Positions 16,876 to 24,150 of a stretch of DNA of 34,597 nt are shown one piece after another. The position numbers were made by a program, and so were the translations under genes. The stretch covers positions 1-34,597 of the forward strand of contig RZYG01000007.1 of assembly GCA_009930415.1 (NCBI GenBank), given 5' to 3'. Numbering within the stretch: position 1 is the first letter of the stretch; every line of letters begins with the position of its first letter. Below the pieces are notes generated by a model. That model had not been told where the DNA came from and did no database searches. It saw only the letters and a program-made list of their open reading frames with translations. This DNA comes from Spartobacteria bacterium (GTDB lineage Bacteria > Verrucomicrobiota > Kiritimatiellia > CAIQIC01 > Lenti-01).

Positions 16876-18011
16876 CGCGCCGCCTCCGTCCGCGCCGCGA
16901 GCAGCTCCCGCAGCAGCTCGTTGACCTTGAACCGGCCGACTTCGCTGAACGGGCTCCAGGCGGACTTGTCGAGATCCGGATAGACGCCCAGCCAGACCGC
17001 CACCAGATCCCGTTCGGGAATCGCAACCATCGCGAACCGCCCACCGTAGCCGGACCCGAAAAACGTGCCGGGCGGCGCATCCGCCAGCAGCCGCGTCCCG
17101 TCGGGCGTGATTTGGTTGAACCACCAGTAGTTTTTCAAACAGCCCAGATGGTTTTTTTCATCCTTGCCGCCGCCGAACGATTTCCAGACCGGCGGCAGCA
17201 TTTCGGCGTCCACGCCCGCCGTGCGCGGCAAGGCATGCGGCAGGCCGCCGCCCAGAGCTTCGCGGAAGAGATCTGCGCGCATCAGGCGCTGCCCGTTCCA
17301 CACCCCGCCGCGCAAATAAAGCAGCATGAACCGCGCCAGATCCCGCGCCGAAATGCGAATGCGGCCGCGCGGCGAATTCGGATGCGTCGCCGTCGGCCGG
17401 TCCTCGAACCCCAGCACGGCACCCAACTCGCGGCCGTTCAGCAGTTCGTCGTAGCGCGCCGGCGGCAGGTCGTGGACGCGATAGAACAGCGTCCACATCA
17501 GCAAACCCGTGGCAAAGTCGTTGTAGGCGAACGCCGCGCCCGGCCGCTCCTGGAAACCGTAGCCGGAATTCTGGCGCAAGAGATGCCGGAACGTGATGCC
17601 GCGGTCCTTGTGGTCCAGATCGGCATTCAGTTCCGCGAGTTCCGGCACCCAGCGCATCACGGGTTCGTCCAGCGATTCGATCCGGCCGTCCTGAACGGCT
17701 TGGAGCACGAGGTGGGCATAGATCGGCTTGCACGCCGATGCCACGTCGCCGCGGAACGTGACGTCCCCCCAGGCATAGATCATTTCGCCGCCGTGGACCA
17801 AACAGCCCGTGCCGCCCACCCGTTGCGAAAAATCATGCAGCGCGTGACGGGAAAATCCCGCCTCTTCCGGAGCTTTCCAGGACCAATGCTGGCCCGGATA
17901 AATCGATCGACGCGCGGCGAGGGCCTGCGAAATCGACCCGGCCACTCCGGCCGCAATCCATGCGGCGAGCGCGCCGAAGGCCATCCATCGCCTGCCAAAC
18001 CGGACGTTCAT
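16872..18011 (-). CDS. Beta-lactamase-family serine hydrolase, paralogue 1 (first gene of the cluster)
   Basis: A 379-residue paralogue and first gene of the operon. A signal/anchor helix covers about residues 9-30. The SxxK motif is Ser92-Ala-Cys-Lys95 and the YND motif is near Tyr163. A GxGC-x-VHGGEM strand before the nucleophile and PGTFFGSGYGGRFAMVAIPERDLVAVW near the C-terminus are shared by all three paralogues. The last strand matches the C-terminal strands of class C beta-lactamases. It begins with ATG at 18011. The leuA terminator lies upstream, so a separate promoter must exist in 18012-18050; I could not see a convincing one. Function is inferred as extracytoplasmic hydrolysis of an ester or peptide-like substrate. 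Confidence 0.88.
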   Translation of the reverse strand: MNVRFGRRWMAFGALAAWIAAGVAGSISQALAARRSIYPGQHWSWKAPEEAGFSRHALHDFSQRVGGTGCLVHGGEMIYAWGDVTFRGDVASACKPIYAHLVLQAVQDGRIESLDEPVMRWVPELAELNADLDHKDRGITFRHLLRQNSGYGFQERPGAAFAYNDFATGLLMWTLFYRVHDLPPARYDELLNGRELGAVLGFEDRPTATHPNSPRGRIRISARDLARFMLLYLRGGVWNGQRLMRADLFREALGGGLPHALPRTAGVDAEMLPPVWKSFGGGKDEKNHLGCLKNYWWFNQITPDGTRLLADAPPGTFFGSGYGGRFAMVAIPERDLVAVWLGVYPDLDKSAWSPFSEVGRFKVNELLRELLAARTEAAR

Positions 18012-18050
18012 GGGGGCCTATCCTATTCCAATCCGCGCCCGCGGGCATCC

Positions 18051-18088
18051 AAAAAAGACGCCCGGCCGCCGTTGTCGGACGGCCGGGC
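18051..18088 (-). terminator. Rho-independent terminator of leuA
   Basis: Read on the minus strand, a 9-bp stem (GCCCGGCCG / CGGCCGGGC, 18060-18088) with an 11-base loop is followed by GTC and T6 (A6 at 18051-18056). It begins 21 bases after the leuA stop and separates leuA from the serine-hydrolase operon on the same strand. Confidence 0.85.
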
Positions 18089-18109
18089 ATTGCGCAGGGA
18101 AAACGCGAC

Positions 18110-19648
18110 CTAGGCCTTGCCCGCGCCTTGTTCGATGAACAGGTGCCGATTCAGCGCGTTGACGTAGGCCTTCGCCGACGCCATCACGATGTCGATGTCC
18201 GAGCCCTTCGCGGCCACCAGGTCGTCGCCGTAGCGCACCTGCACGGAGGCCTCGCCCAAGGCGTCCTCGCCGTGGGTCACCGCCTGCATCGCGAACGACT
18301 TCAGCTCGCCCTTGATGCCGGTGAGGCGGTCGATGGCCTTCAGCGCGGCTTCCACCGGGCCGGAACCCGTCGCGGAATCCTGCGCGATCTTGCCGTCCTT
18401 CTCGATCTGCACCGTCGCCGTCGGGATCGAGCGGTTGCCGGCCGAGACCTGCAGGCACTTGATGGCGTAGACCCGCGGCACGTCCGAAATGAATTCGCGC
18501 AGCAGCTCGACGATGTCGTCGTCGTACACGACCTTTTTCTTGTCCGCCAGCGCGATGAACGCGTCGTAGACCCCTTGCAGCTGCTCGGCGCTGACCTGGA
18601 GGCCCATGCGCTTGAGGTGCGCGGAGAACCCGGCGCGGCCGCTGTGCTTGCCCAGCACCAGGTCGGTGCCCGTCACCACGCCCACGTCCTCGGGACGCAT
18701 GATCTCGTAGGTCTCGCGGTGCTTGAGCATGCCGTCCTGGTGGATGCCCGACTCGTGCGCGAAGGCGTTCGCGCCCACGATGGCCTTGTTGCGCTGGACC
18801 ATCATGCCGGTCAGCTGGCTCACCAGCCGGCTCGCCGGGAACAGTTCCTGGGTGCGCACGCGCGACTGGATGCCGTAGTGGTCGTTGCGGACCTTCAGCG
18901 CCATCACCAGCTCTTCCAGCGAGCAGTTGCCCGCGCGCTCGCCGATGCCGTTGATGGTGCATTCCACGCCGCGCGCGCCGCATTCGATGGCCGCCAGCGA
19001 GTTGGCCACCGCCAGGCCCAGATCGTTGTGGCAGTGCACGTGCACCACCACGTCCTTCAGCTCCGGCACCTGCTCGTGCAGGGTCGTCAGCAGCCGGCGG
19101 AACTCCTGCGGAACCGTGAACCCGACCGTGTCGGGGATGTTCACCGTCGTCGCGCCCGCCGCGATCACCGCGCGGACCACCTCCGCCAGGAATTCCGGTT
19201 CCGTGCGCGAGGCGTCCTCGGGGCTGAACTGCACGTCCTTGCAGAACTTCCGGGCATAGGTCACGCCTTCGACCGCCTGCCGGATGATCTCGTCCTTCGC
19301 CTTCTTCAGCTTGAATTCGCGGTGGATCGCGCTCGTCGCCAGGAACACGTGGATCCGCGCGCGGTCGCCCGCCGGTTTCAGCGCCTCGGCGCATTTCTCG
19401 ATGTCGCCCTTCACGCAGCGGGCCAGCCCCGCGATGCGGCACTTCTTGATCTCGGAAGCGACTTTCTTCACCGCCTCGAAGTCGCCCGGCGACGCCGCCG
19501 GGAAACCGGCTTCGATGATGTCCACGTTCAGCTTTTCCAGCTGCCGCGCCACCTGCAGCTTCTCGTGCAGGCCCATGCTCGCGCCGGGACATTGCTCCCC
19601 GTCGCGCAGCGTCGTGTCGAAAATAATCACGTGATCCGGTTTTTTCAT
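18110..19648 (-). CDS. leuA: 2-isopropylmalate synthase (LeuA type 1)
   Basis: A 512-residue enzyme condensing acetyl-CoA with 2-oxoisovalerate, the first committed step of leucine synthesis. The catalytic TIM barrel shows DTTLRDGEQCPGASM near residue 11, VHCHNDLGLAVANSLAA, GARGVECTINGIGERAGN, and GANAFAHESGIHQDGML. The C-terminal about 120 residues form the leucine-binding regulatory domain, so feedback inhibition is likely. Length is typical for bacterial LeuA. The frame is open 20 codons further, but family homology starts at the ATG at 19648, which has AGGA upstream. A leucine attenuator precedes it and a terminator follows. leuB/C/D are not in the window. Confidence 0.97.
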   Translation of the reverse strand: MKKPDHVIIFDTTLRDGEQCPGASMGLHEKLQVARQLEKLNVDIIEAGFPAASPGDFEAVKKVASEIKKCRIAGLARCVKGDIEKCAEALKPAGDRARIHVFLATSAIHREFKLKKAKDEIIRQAVEGVTYARKFCKDVQFSPEDASRTEPEFLAEVVRAVIAAGATTVNIPDTVGFTVPQEFRRLLTTLHEQVPELKDVVVHVHCHNDLGLAVANSLAAIECGARGVECTINGIGERAGNCSLEELVMALKVRNDHYGIQSRVRTQELFPASRLVSQLTGMMVQRNKAIVGANAFAHESGIHQDGMLKHRETYEIMRPEDVGVVTGTDLVLGKHSGRAGFSAHLKRMGLQVSAEQLQGVYDAFIALADKKKVVYDDDIVELLREFISDVPRVYAIKCLQVSAGNRSIPTATVQIEKDGKIAQDSATGSGPVEAALKAIDRLTGIKGELKSFAMQAVTHGEDALGEASVQVRYGDDLVAAKGSDIDIVMASAKAYVNALNRHLFIEQGAGKA

Positions 19649-19690
19649 GTCCTGGTTTCCTGTTCTCAGGTCTCTCTCGTCGAACGCGGG

Positions 19691-19725
19691 CGACAAAACG
19701 CCCGCCAAGGTTCACTTTGGCGGGC
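19691..19725 (-). terminator. Attenuator terminator in the leuA leader
   Basis: On the minus strand a 9-bp stem (GCCCGCCAA / TTGGCGGGC, 19700-19725) with an 8-base loop is followed by GTTTTGTC. It lies between the leader-peptide stop and the leuA start. Its 5' arm GCCCGCC (19719-19725 on the plus strand as GGCGGGC) is exactly complementary to the GGCGGGC inside the leader-peptide coding region (plus strand 19774-19780). This gives an alternative antiterminator pairing. Confidence 0.75.
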
Positions 19726-19752
19726 TTTCCGGAAAGCAGACGGCTCCGGGCA

Positions 19753-19839
19753 TCAACCAGCGCAACACCCGTCGCCCGCCGAGGCACGGGTGTCGCCGCG
19801 CAACGCGAGAAGCAGGGCCTGGATGGAAATCGCCGTCAT
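19753..19839 (-). CDS. Leucine-rich leader peptide of the leuA attenuator
   Basis: A 28-codon frame, not a conventional gene. Residues 8-13 read ALLLAL, using CTG, CTT, CTC and TTG, so four of five consecutive informative codons are Leu. Immediately after them an 8-bp perfect stem forms (ACACCCGT / ACGGGTGT, plus-strand 19765-19772 and 19786-19793) with a 13-base loop. That loop holds GGCGGGC, able to pair with the terminator's 5' arm. This is the standard layout in which a ribosome stalled at Leu codons favours the antiterminator. No Shine-Dalgarno is visible; the predicted transcription start is only about 4 bases upstream, so translation may be leaderless. Confidence 0.75.
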   Translation of the reverse strand: MTAISIQALLLALRGDTRASAGDGCCAG

Positions 19840-19849
19840 CACGCGGGGA

Positions 19850-19878
19850 ACTAAACCATCCCCCCGGCAGGCTGTCAA
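19850..19878 (-). promoter_or_regulatory. Promoter of the leuA leader
   Basis: On the minus strand a perfect TTGACA (19873-19878), a 17-base spacer and TTTAGT (19850-19855). Transcription would begin near 19843, just before the leader peptide ATG at 19839. It lies in the gap after the ABC permease genes, giving leuA its own promoter. Confidence 0.7.
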
Positions 19879-19900
19879 GGGCCGCGCCCGGAAATCGCGT

Positions 19901-20809
19901 TCAGTCCGGCGCGGCGCGCAGGCGCGGATCCAGGGCGTCCCGCAGGGCGTCCCCCAGCAGGTTGAAGGCGAGCACCACGGCGAAAATCGCCGCGGTGACG
20001 GCCGCCAGTTCCCACCACATGCCCTGCCACAGGCGCAGGCGCGCCGAGGCGATCATCGTGCCCCAGCTCGGTTGCCCCTGCGCGCCGATCCCCAGAAAGC
20101 TCAGGAACACCTCCGTGCCGATCGCGGCCGGAAACCGCAGCGTGAACGACACCAGCGCCACGTGGACCACGTTCGGCAGGATATGCCGGAAGAGGATGCG
20201 CCCGTGCGAAAAGCCCAGCGCGCGCGCCGCCCGCACGTAGCCGCGCTCCTTCTGCCGCAGCGTTTCCGCGCGGACCAGCCGGCAGGTGCCCACCCAGGTC
20301 GTCAGGCCGATGGCGAGAAACACCCCCAGCAGGCCCTGGCCGACCACCATCGCGATCGCCAGCACGAACAGCAGGCCCGGAATCGCCGCGAACGTCGTCG
20401 ACAGCCAGATCACGAAGTCGTCCGTCTTGCCGCCGAAATATCCGCCGAGGCACCCGAGCAGGACGCCCAGCGGAATCGCGATGAGCGACGACACCACGCC
20501 GACCTGGAACGCGATGCGCGCGCCCTGCACCAGCCGCAGGCCCACGTCGCGTCCCAGCCCGTCCGTGCCCAACCAGTGCGCGGCGGACGGCGGCAAATGC
20601 CGCGCGGCCAGATTCTGGGCCTGCCACGGCGCCGGCACGTCGCGCCACGCGAACCACGCGTTGGCGAGCTCGCCCGCCAGCGCCGCCAGGCAGAAAACCG
20701 CCAGCACCGCCAGGCAGGCCCGCGCGGCGCGGCTGGCCCAGATGCGGTTCCACGCCTCGCGCCCGAACGAAACGCCGCCGGCTTCCCGGATGTCCGCTTC
20801 CGCGCTCAT
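19901..20809 (-). CDS. ABC transporter inner-membrane permease (OppC/DppC/YejE type)
   Basis: A 302-residue permease of the peptide/nickel ABC importer class. The first helix is at about residues 30-48. An extracytoplasmic stretch carries the family-typical HWLGTDGLGRDVGLRLVQGARIAFQVG. Four or five more helices follow. The EAA loop that contacts the ATPase is present (ERGYVRAARALGFSHGRILFRHILPN), followed by FLSFLGIGAQGQPSWGTMI. The frame continues upstream out of homology; the start chosen is the ATG at 20809, which overlaps the stop of the partner permease (ATGA). The ATPases and substrate-binding protein are not in the window. The substrate is therefore unknown; oligopeptides are the usual one. 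Confidence 0.9.
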   Translation of the reverse strand: MSAEADIREAGGVSFGREAWNRIWASRAARACLAVLAVFCLAALAGELANAWFAWRDVPAPWQAQNLAARHLPPSAAHWLGTDGLGRDVGLRLVQGARIAFQVGVVSSLIAIPLGVLLGCLGGYFGGKTDDFVIWLSTTFAAIPGLLFVLAIAMVVGQGLLGVFLAIGLTTWVGTCRLVRAETLRQKERGYVRAARALGFSHGRILFRHILPNVVHVALVSFTLRFPAAIGTEVFLSFLGIGAQGQPSWGTMIASARLRLWQGMWWELAAVTAAIFAVVLAFNLLGDALRDALDPRLRAAPD

Positions 20810-22065
20810 GCCAGCTTCACCCGCGGATCCACCCACGCCAGCGCGACGTCCGCCAGCACGTTCGCCGCCGTGAACAGCAGCGCGCCCACCAGCACGATCG
20901 CGCGCACCACCTCGACGTCCGCCGAATGGATGGCGTTCAGACTCAGGTAGCCCAGCCCCGGAATGCCGAAGAAACTCTCCAGCAGCAGGCTGCCGGTGTA
21001 GAGATACGGCAGCGCCAGCGCCACGTTGACGATCACCGGCCCCAGCGCGTTCTTCAGCACGTGCTTGAAGAGGACCTGCTCGGTCCGCAAGCCCTTCGCG
21101 AACGCCGTGCGCACGTAATCCTTGTGCATCTCCTCCAGCAAAATCGTCCGGTAGAAGCGCACGTTCGTGCCCAGTCCCGTCGCCACGCCGATCAAGACCG
21201 GCAGCAGCAAGTTGCGCCACGATTCGAAGCCCCACACCGGGAACCACCCGAGCCGGTACGCCAGCACGTACTGCCCGAACACGATCCAGACCAGATAGTT
21301 CACGCTCATCAGCGCCACGCAGACCGCGACGAGACCCCGGTCCAGCCCCGATCCACGCCGGTAGGCGCACAGCAGCGCCAGCACCAGGCTGACGGCCAGT
21401 TCCACGACCAGGATCGGCACCGTCAGCGCCAGGCTCGGTCCGAGACCCGCCTTGAGCAGGTTGCTCACGGGTTGGTTCAGGCTCGTGCTCGTGCCGAAAT
21501 CCAGCCGCAGCACCCGCCCGGCGTATTCCACGAGCTGGCTGTCGAAGAAATGCCGCGTCGCCTTTTCCAGTTTCACGCGCCGGATTTCGACCGGGCCGCC
21601 CGCCGCGCGGAAGGCGGGTTGTTCCGCGCTGCGGAAAACTTTTTTCCACGGTGTGGAACACTTTTTTCCACGGTGTGGAAACCCTGGGCCGTCGCCGATC
21701 ACCGTCAACCGCCACGTTTCGCCTTTGGGCGGCGGAAACGCGAAGGGAATCGCCAGTTCCCGGCCGTCTTCGAGCCGCAACGGGCCGGACTCGCCGGCGC
21801 CCCACGCGGCGCGCACGCCGGGCGCCGCCGTGTCGAAATCCACTTCATCCAGCGCGCGGGTTTTCGTCCAGTGGCCGCAGAAGAGCGGTTTGTCGTAGCC
21901 GCGCGCCGCGTCGAATTCATCCAGCGCGCGCGCGCCGGCGTTTTGCCCGAGCACCAGCGCCGCCGGCGAACCGCCCACGACGTTGAACAGCACGAAGGTG
22001 ATCAGCACGACCCCGGCCACCGTCGGCAGCGCCTGCAGCAGCCGTCTGGCGATGAATCGGCCCAT
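20806..22065 (-). CDS. ABC transporter inner-membrane permease (OppB/DppB/YejB type) with in-frame palindromic repeats
   Basis: A 419-residue partner permease. The N-terminal helix is RRLLQALPTVAGVVLITFVLFNVVGG. A long extracytoplasmic loop (about residues 45-190) follows, larger than in DppB and more like YejB. Then come about five helices with the EAA loop (HKDYVRTAFAKGLRTEQVLFKHVLKN) and the family ending GTGSLLLESFFGIPGLGYL-like (YTGSLLLESFFGIPGLGYL). Inside the long loop, about residues 128-148 are encoded by three palindromic repeat units (21622-21682), a stretch unlike the rest of the protein. The ATG at 22065 lies one base after the aroK stop, so translation is coupled. Confidence 0.88.
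   Translation of the reverse strand: MGRFIARRLLQALPTVAGVVLITFVLFNVVGGSPAALVLGQNAGARALDEFDAARGYDKPLFCGHWTKTRALDEVDFDTAAPGVRAAWGAGESGPLRLEDGRELAIPFAFPPPKGETWRLTVIGDGPGFPHRGKKCSTPWKKVFRSAEQPAFRAAGGPVEIRRVKLEKATRHFFDSQLVEYAGRVLRLDFGTSTSLNQPVSNLLKAGLGPSLALTVPILVVELAVSLVLALLCAYRRGSGLDRGLVAVCVALMSVNYLVWIVFGQYVLAYRLGWFPVWGFESWRNLLLPVLIGVATGLGTNVRFYRTILLEEMHKDYVRTAFAKGLRTEQVLFKHVLKNALGPVIVNVALALPYLYTGSLLLESFFGIPGLGYLSLNAIHSADVEVVRAIVLVGALLFTAANVLADVALAWVDPRVKLA
21622..21682. repeat. Three palindromic repeat units inside a permease gene
   Basis: Three consecutive hairpins about 22 bp apart. The first is TTCCGC-GCT-GCGGAA (21622-21636). Two identical copies of TTCCAC-GGT-GTGGAA follow (about 21644-21658 and 21666-21680). 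The units are separated by AACTTTT and CACTTTT. They lie within the reading frame of the OppB-type permease and do not break it. The palindrome-plus-ACTTT design recalls the array at 2064-2212. Confidence 0.88.
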
Positions 22066-22066
22066 G

Positions 22067-22585
22067 TCAGTCCGGCTGTTTCCAGCGCGCGAGCAAGTGC
22101 GCCGCCAGTTCTTCCGGCGTCCGGTCGGAAGTGTCGATCTGGACCGGAATGCGGGCATAGAGCGGCGCGCGCGCCGCCAGCAGATCGCGGATTTTCCGTT
22201 CGGGGTCTTCGCCGGCCAGCAACGGCCGCTTCCGCGAGCGCGCCGTGCGCGCCAAGAGGACCTCGGGACGCGCCGTCAGGCACACCAGCAGGCCGCGGGC
22301 TTCCAGCGCGCGCAGGTTGGCTTCGCGCAGCACCACGCCCCCGCCGCAGGAAATCACCGCGCCTTGCTTGCGCCCCCATTCTTCCGCCAGCCGCGATTCG
22401 AGATCGCGGAAGGCCGGTTCGCCGTCTTCCGCGAAAATGCGGGCGATGGATTTGCCGGCGCGGCGCTCCAGTTCGGCGTCCATGTCCAAGAACGGCGCCT
22501 GGGCCAAGGCCGCGACGCGGCGGCCGACGGCGCTCTTGCCCGTCCCCATGAACCCCAGCAGGACCAGATTGCGGGAGCTGTCCAT
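22067..22585 (-). CDS. aroK: Shikimate kinase
   Basis: A 172-residue P-loop kinase phosphorylating shikimate with ATP. Motifs: Walker A GFMGTGKS (residues 11-18), the LDMDAELERRAGKSIARIFAEDGEPAFRDLE segment with the shikimate-binding Asp and Arg, SCGGGVVL, and the lid around RKRPLLAG. Length is normal for AroK. It follows the zinc-ribbon/EIIA gene by 36 bp and its stop is one base from the permease start, so the four genes probably form one transcript. AroC (10683-11789) carries out a later step of the same pathway but is not linked in an operon. Confidence 0.96.
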   Translation of the reverse strand: MDSSRNLVLLGFMGTGKSAVGRRVAALAQAPFLDMDAELERRAGKSIARIFAEDGEPAFRDLESRLAEEWGRKQGAVISCGGGVVLREANLRALEARGLLVCLTARPEVLLARTARSRKRPLLAGEDPERKIRDLLAARAPLYARIPVQIDTSDRTPEELAAHLLARWKQPD

Positions 22586-22621
22586 GCGGGATTCCGCGGA
22601 TGCGCGGGCGGGAACCGCCCG

Positions 22622-23458
22622 CTATTGGATCACGAGGCGCGTGGTCTTCATCAGCGCCTTCCACAATTTTTCGGACGAATCCGCTTCCAGCAGCTTGGCC
22701 CGGTTTTCCTCTTTCTGGAACACCTGGGACAGACCTGAAAGCAGTTTGAGATAGAACGCGCTCGCCGCCGTGGGAATCACCACGAAGAACACGATGCGCG
22801 TGCAGGCCTTGCCCGCCGGATCGAACTTGATGGCCTTGGGCGCGAGGCCCAGCGCCAGCGTGAGCGCGCCGCCTTCGATGCAGCGCACGTGCGGAAACGC
22901 CAAGCCGTTTTCCACCGCGGTCGAAATGATCGCTTCGCGCTTGAGGGCGGACTCCAGCAGCTTGCCGGCGTCGTCCACGAAGCCTTCGTCGGCCAGCTTC
23001 TGGCACAGTTCGGCCAGAACCGCGTCGCGGTCCGCGCCTTTCAGCGCCGGAATCATCAGGGCTTCGGCCGAAAACCGTTCGATGCCGACCTTGGGCGGAT
23101 CGCTGCGGCGGGGCGCCTTGCGGGTGTTGCGGGCGGCGGATTCGCGGTGGAACAGCAACCGCGCGCAGGCGGGGCAGTGGTAGATTTTCTCGGCGGCGTG
23201 CACCTGGTGCACGAGCGAAACCGGCAGCGTCATGCCGCAGGCCGTGCAGACCCCGTTGACCACGGGCACGATCGCCAGCGGGCTTTTCTGCAGCAGCCGC
23301 GCGAATTGCTGGGAGACGTCGGGCGGTATTTCTTTCTTGAGCGAAGCGATGGAGGCGTCCAGCTGGTCGAGCTGCGCGCCCGGCATGCCCGCTTCCTGCT
23401 GCGCGCGGGCGACGATGAGTTCCTGGAGCTGGACCAACAGATTGATGACCGGTTGCAT
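22622..23458 (-). CDS. Zinc-ribbon (CdsZ-like) protein fused to a PTS EIIA type-2 (PtsN-like) domain
   Basis: A 278-residue fusion. Residues 1-60 are helical and probably coiled-coil. Cys71, Cys74, Cys95 and Cys98 (CTACG, CPACA) make a C4 zinc ribbon like that of CdsZ/zf-RING_7 proteins. From about 125 to the end is a PTS EIIA type-2 domain (fructose/mannitol or nitrogen-PTS class): the phospho-acceptor His190 lies in ENGLAFPHVRC, the family's NGiaiPHar motif, and the IVFFVVIPTAASAFYLKLLSGLSQVF strand-helix follows. PtsN-type domains regulate metabolism by phosphorylation state rather than transport sugar. The start has AAGGA 6 bases upstream. It is first in the run before aroK. The fusion itself is unusual. 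Confidence 0.85.
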   Translation of the reverse strand: MQPVINLLVQLQELIVARAQQEAGMPGAQLDQLDASIASLKKEIPPDVSQQFARLLQKSPLAIVPVVNGVCTACGMTLPVSLVHQVHAAEKIYHCPACARLLFHRESAARNTRKAPRRSDPPKVGIERFSAEALMIPALKGADRDAVLAELCQKLADEGFVDDAGKLLESALKREAIISTAVENGLAFPHVRCIEGGALTLALGLAPKAIKFDPAGKACTRIVFFVVIPTAASAFYLKLLSGLSQVFQKEENRAKLLEADSSEKLWKALMKTTRLVIQ

Positions 23459-23490
23459 GTGTTTCCTTCTGGCAATACGCGTGGTTAGTC

Positions 23491-23534
23491 CCGTTTTTTT
23501 ACGCGCCGGCTCCGCAAACGTAAAGGGAAAACGG
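23491..23534. repeat. Imperfect inverted repeat with a TTTACG/CGTAAA core
   Basis: Outer arms CCGTTTT and AAAACGG flank TTTACG (23498-23503) and CGTAAA (23519-23524), with a 15-base loop and GGG bulged on one side. It lies in the 103-bp gap between the lipoprotein and the zinc-ribbon/EIIA gene, both on the minus strand. The core stem matches that of the units at 2064-2212. It could be a terminator or an operator. Confidence 0.5.
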
Positions 23535-23561
23535 TTTTTGAAGGAAAAAACGACCCCGGAG

Positions 23562-24146
23562 TCAAGGCCAGGTGACCATGACGACGTTGCTGCGCTCCTT
23601 CACGTTGCGCATCGTCGTGCGGGCGAGGCCGCTCACCATCAGGCCGATCCGTTCGCCGCTTTTCGGCCGCCAGCCGCTCAGCGGCGACACCTTGATGTGC
23701 CCACCGCCGGACAGCACCGACATGGGCTTGGCGGTCTGGCCGAAGCGCAGCCATTCGAACGTCGCCGCGTACCATTGGCCATTGAGGTTGACGATCACCC
23801 ATGGATTGGCGTTCACGCCGTCCACCGCGGGCCAGGCGCGCGCCTGGCTGTACGGCAGGTTGATCGTGCCGCCACCCACGCTGGCGTTCAGCGAAGCGGT
23901 TTGCGCCCAGCCGGACACGTCCGTGTGCAGCCATTGAATCGGCCCGTTGATTTCGGCCGGCCAGCCGGCCGACGTGCCGGTGGCGCCCGGCGCCGGGTTC
24001 GCCGCCGTCTGCACGGCTGCCAATTCCGTGTCCGTCGCCTCCGCGCCGCCCGAACTCCATTCGCATCCGCTCGCCAGCAAGGCGACGATGGCTGCCCCAA
24101 GCCCGATGATGCACCGGGCCGTCGTCCGTTGGATTTTGGTTAACAT
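23562..24146 (-). CDS. Lipoprotein of an uncharacterised family (paralogue A)
   Basis: A 194-residue predicted lipoprotein. The signal peptide ends in a lipobox (LASGC, Cys28). A flexible Ala/Thr/Pro-rich linker runs to about residue 60. The remaining about 130 residues form a compact Trp-rich domain (IQWLHTDVSGW, INLPYSQARAWPAVDGVNANPWVIV, GQWYAATFEWLRFGQT, HIKVSPLSGWRP, VKERSNVVMVTWP). The protein at 31113 carries the same domain and ending, and their 3' DNA is nearly identical. I cannot name the family. The aromatic and polar residues suggest carbohydrate or ligand binding, which is only a guess. It stands four bases after the AlkD-like gene on the same strand. Confidence 0.8.
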   Translation of the reverse strand: MLTKIQRTTARCIIGLGAAIVALLASGCEWSSGGAEATDTELAAVQTAANPAPGATGTSAGWPAEINGPIQWLHTDVSGWAQTASLNASVGGGTINLPYSQARAWPAVDGVNANPWVIVNLNGQWYAATFEWLRFGQTAKPMSVLSGGGHIKVSPLSGWRPKSGERIGLMVSGLARTTMRNVKERSNVVMVTWP

Positions 24147-24150
24147 CTTG

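Noticed and set aside
14657-17080. One fused 807-codon serine hydrolase
   Set aside because: The upstream part is an out-of-frame shadow of the second paralogue; each paralogue has its own start overlapping the previous stop.
19649-19840. Riboswitch or T-box before leuA
   Set aside because: A Leu-codon leader with alternative hairpins explains the region; no T-box sequence or specifier-loop layout was seen.
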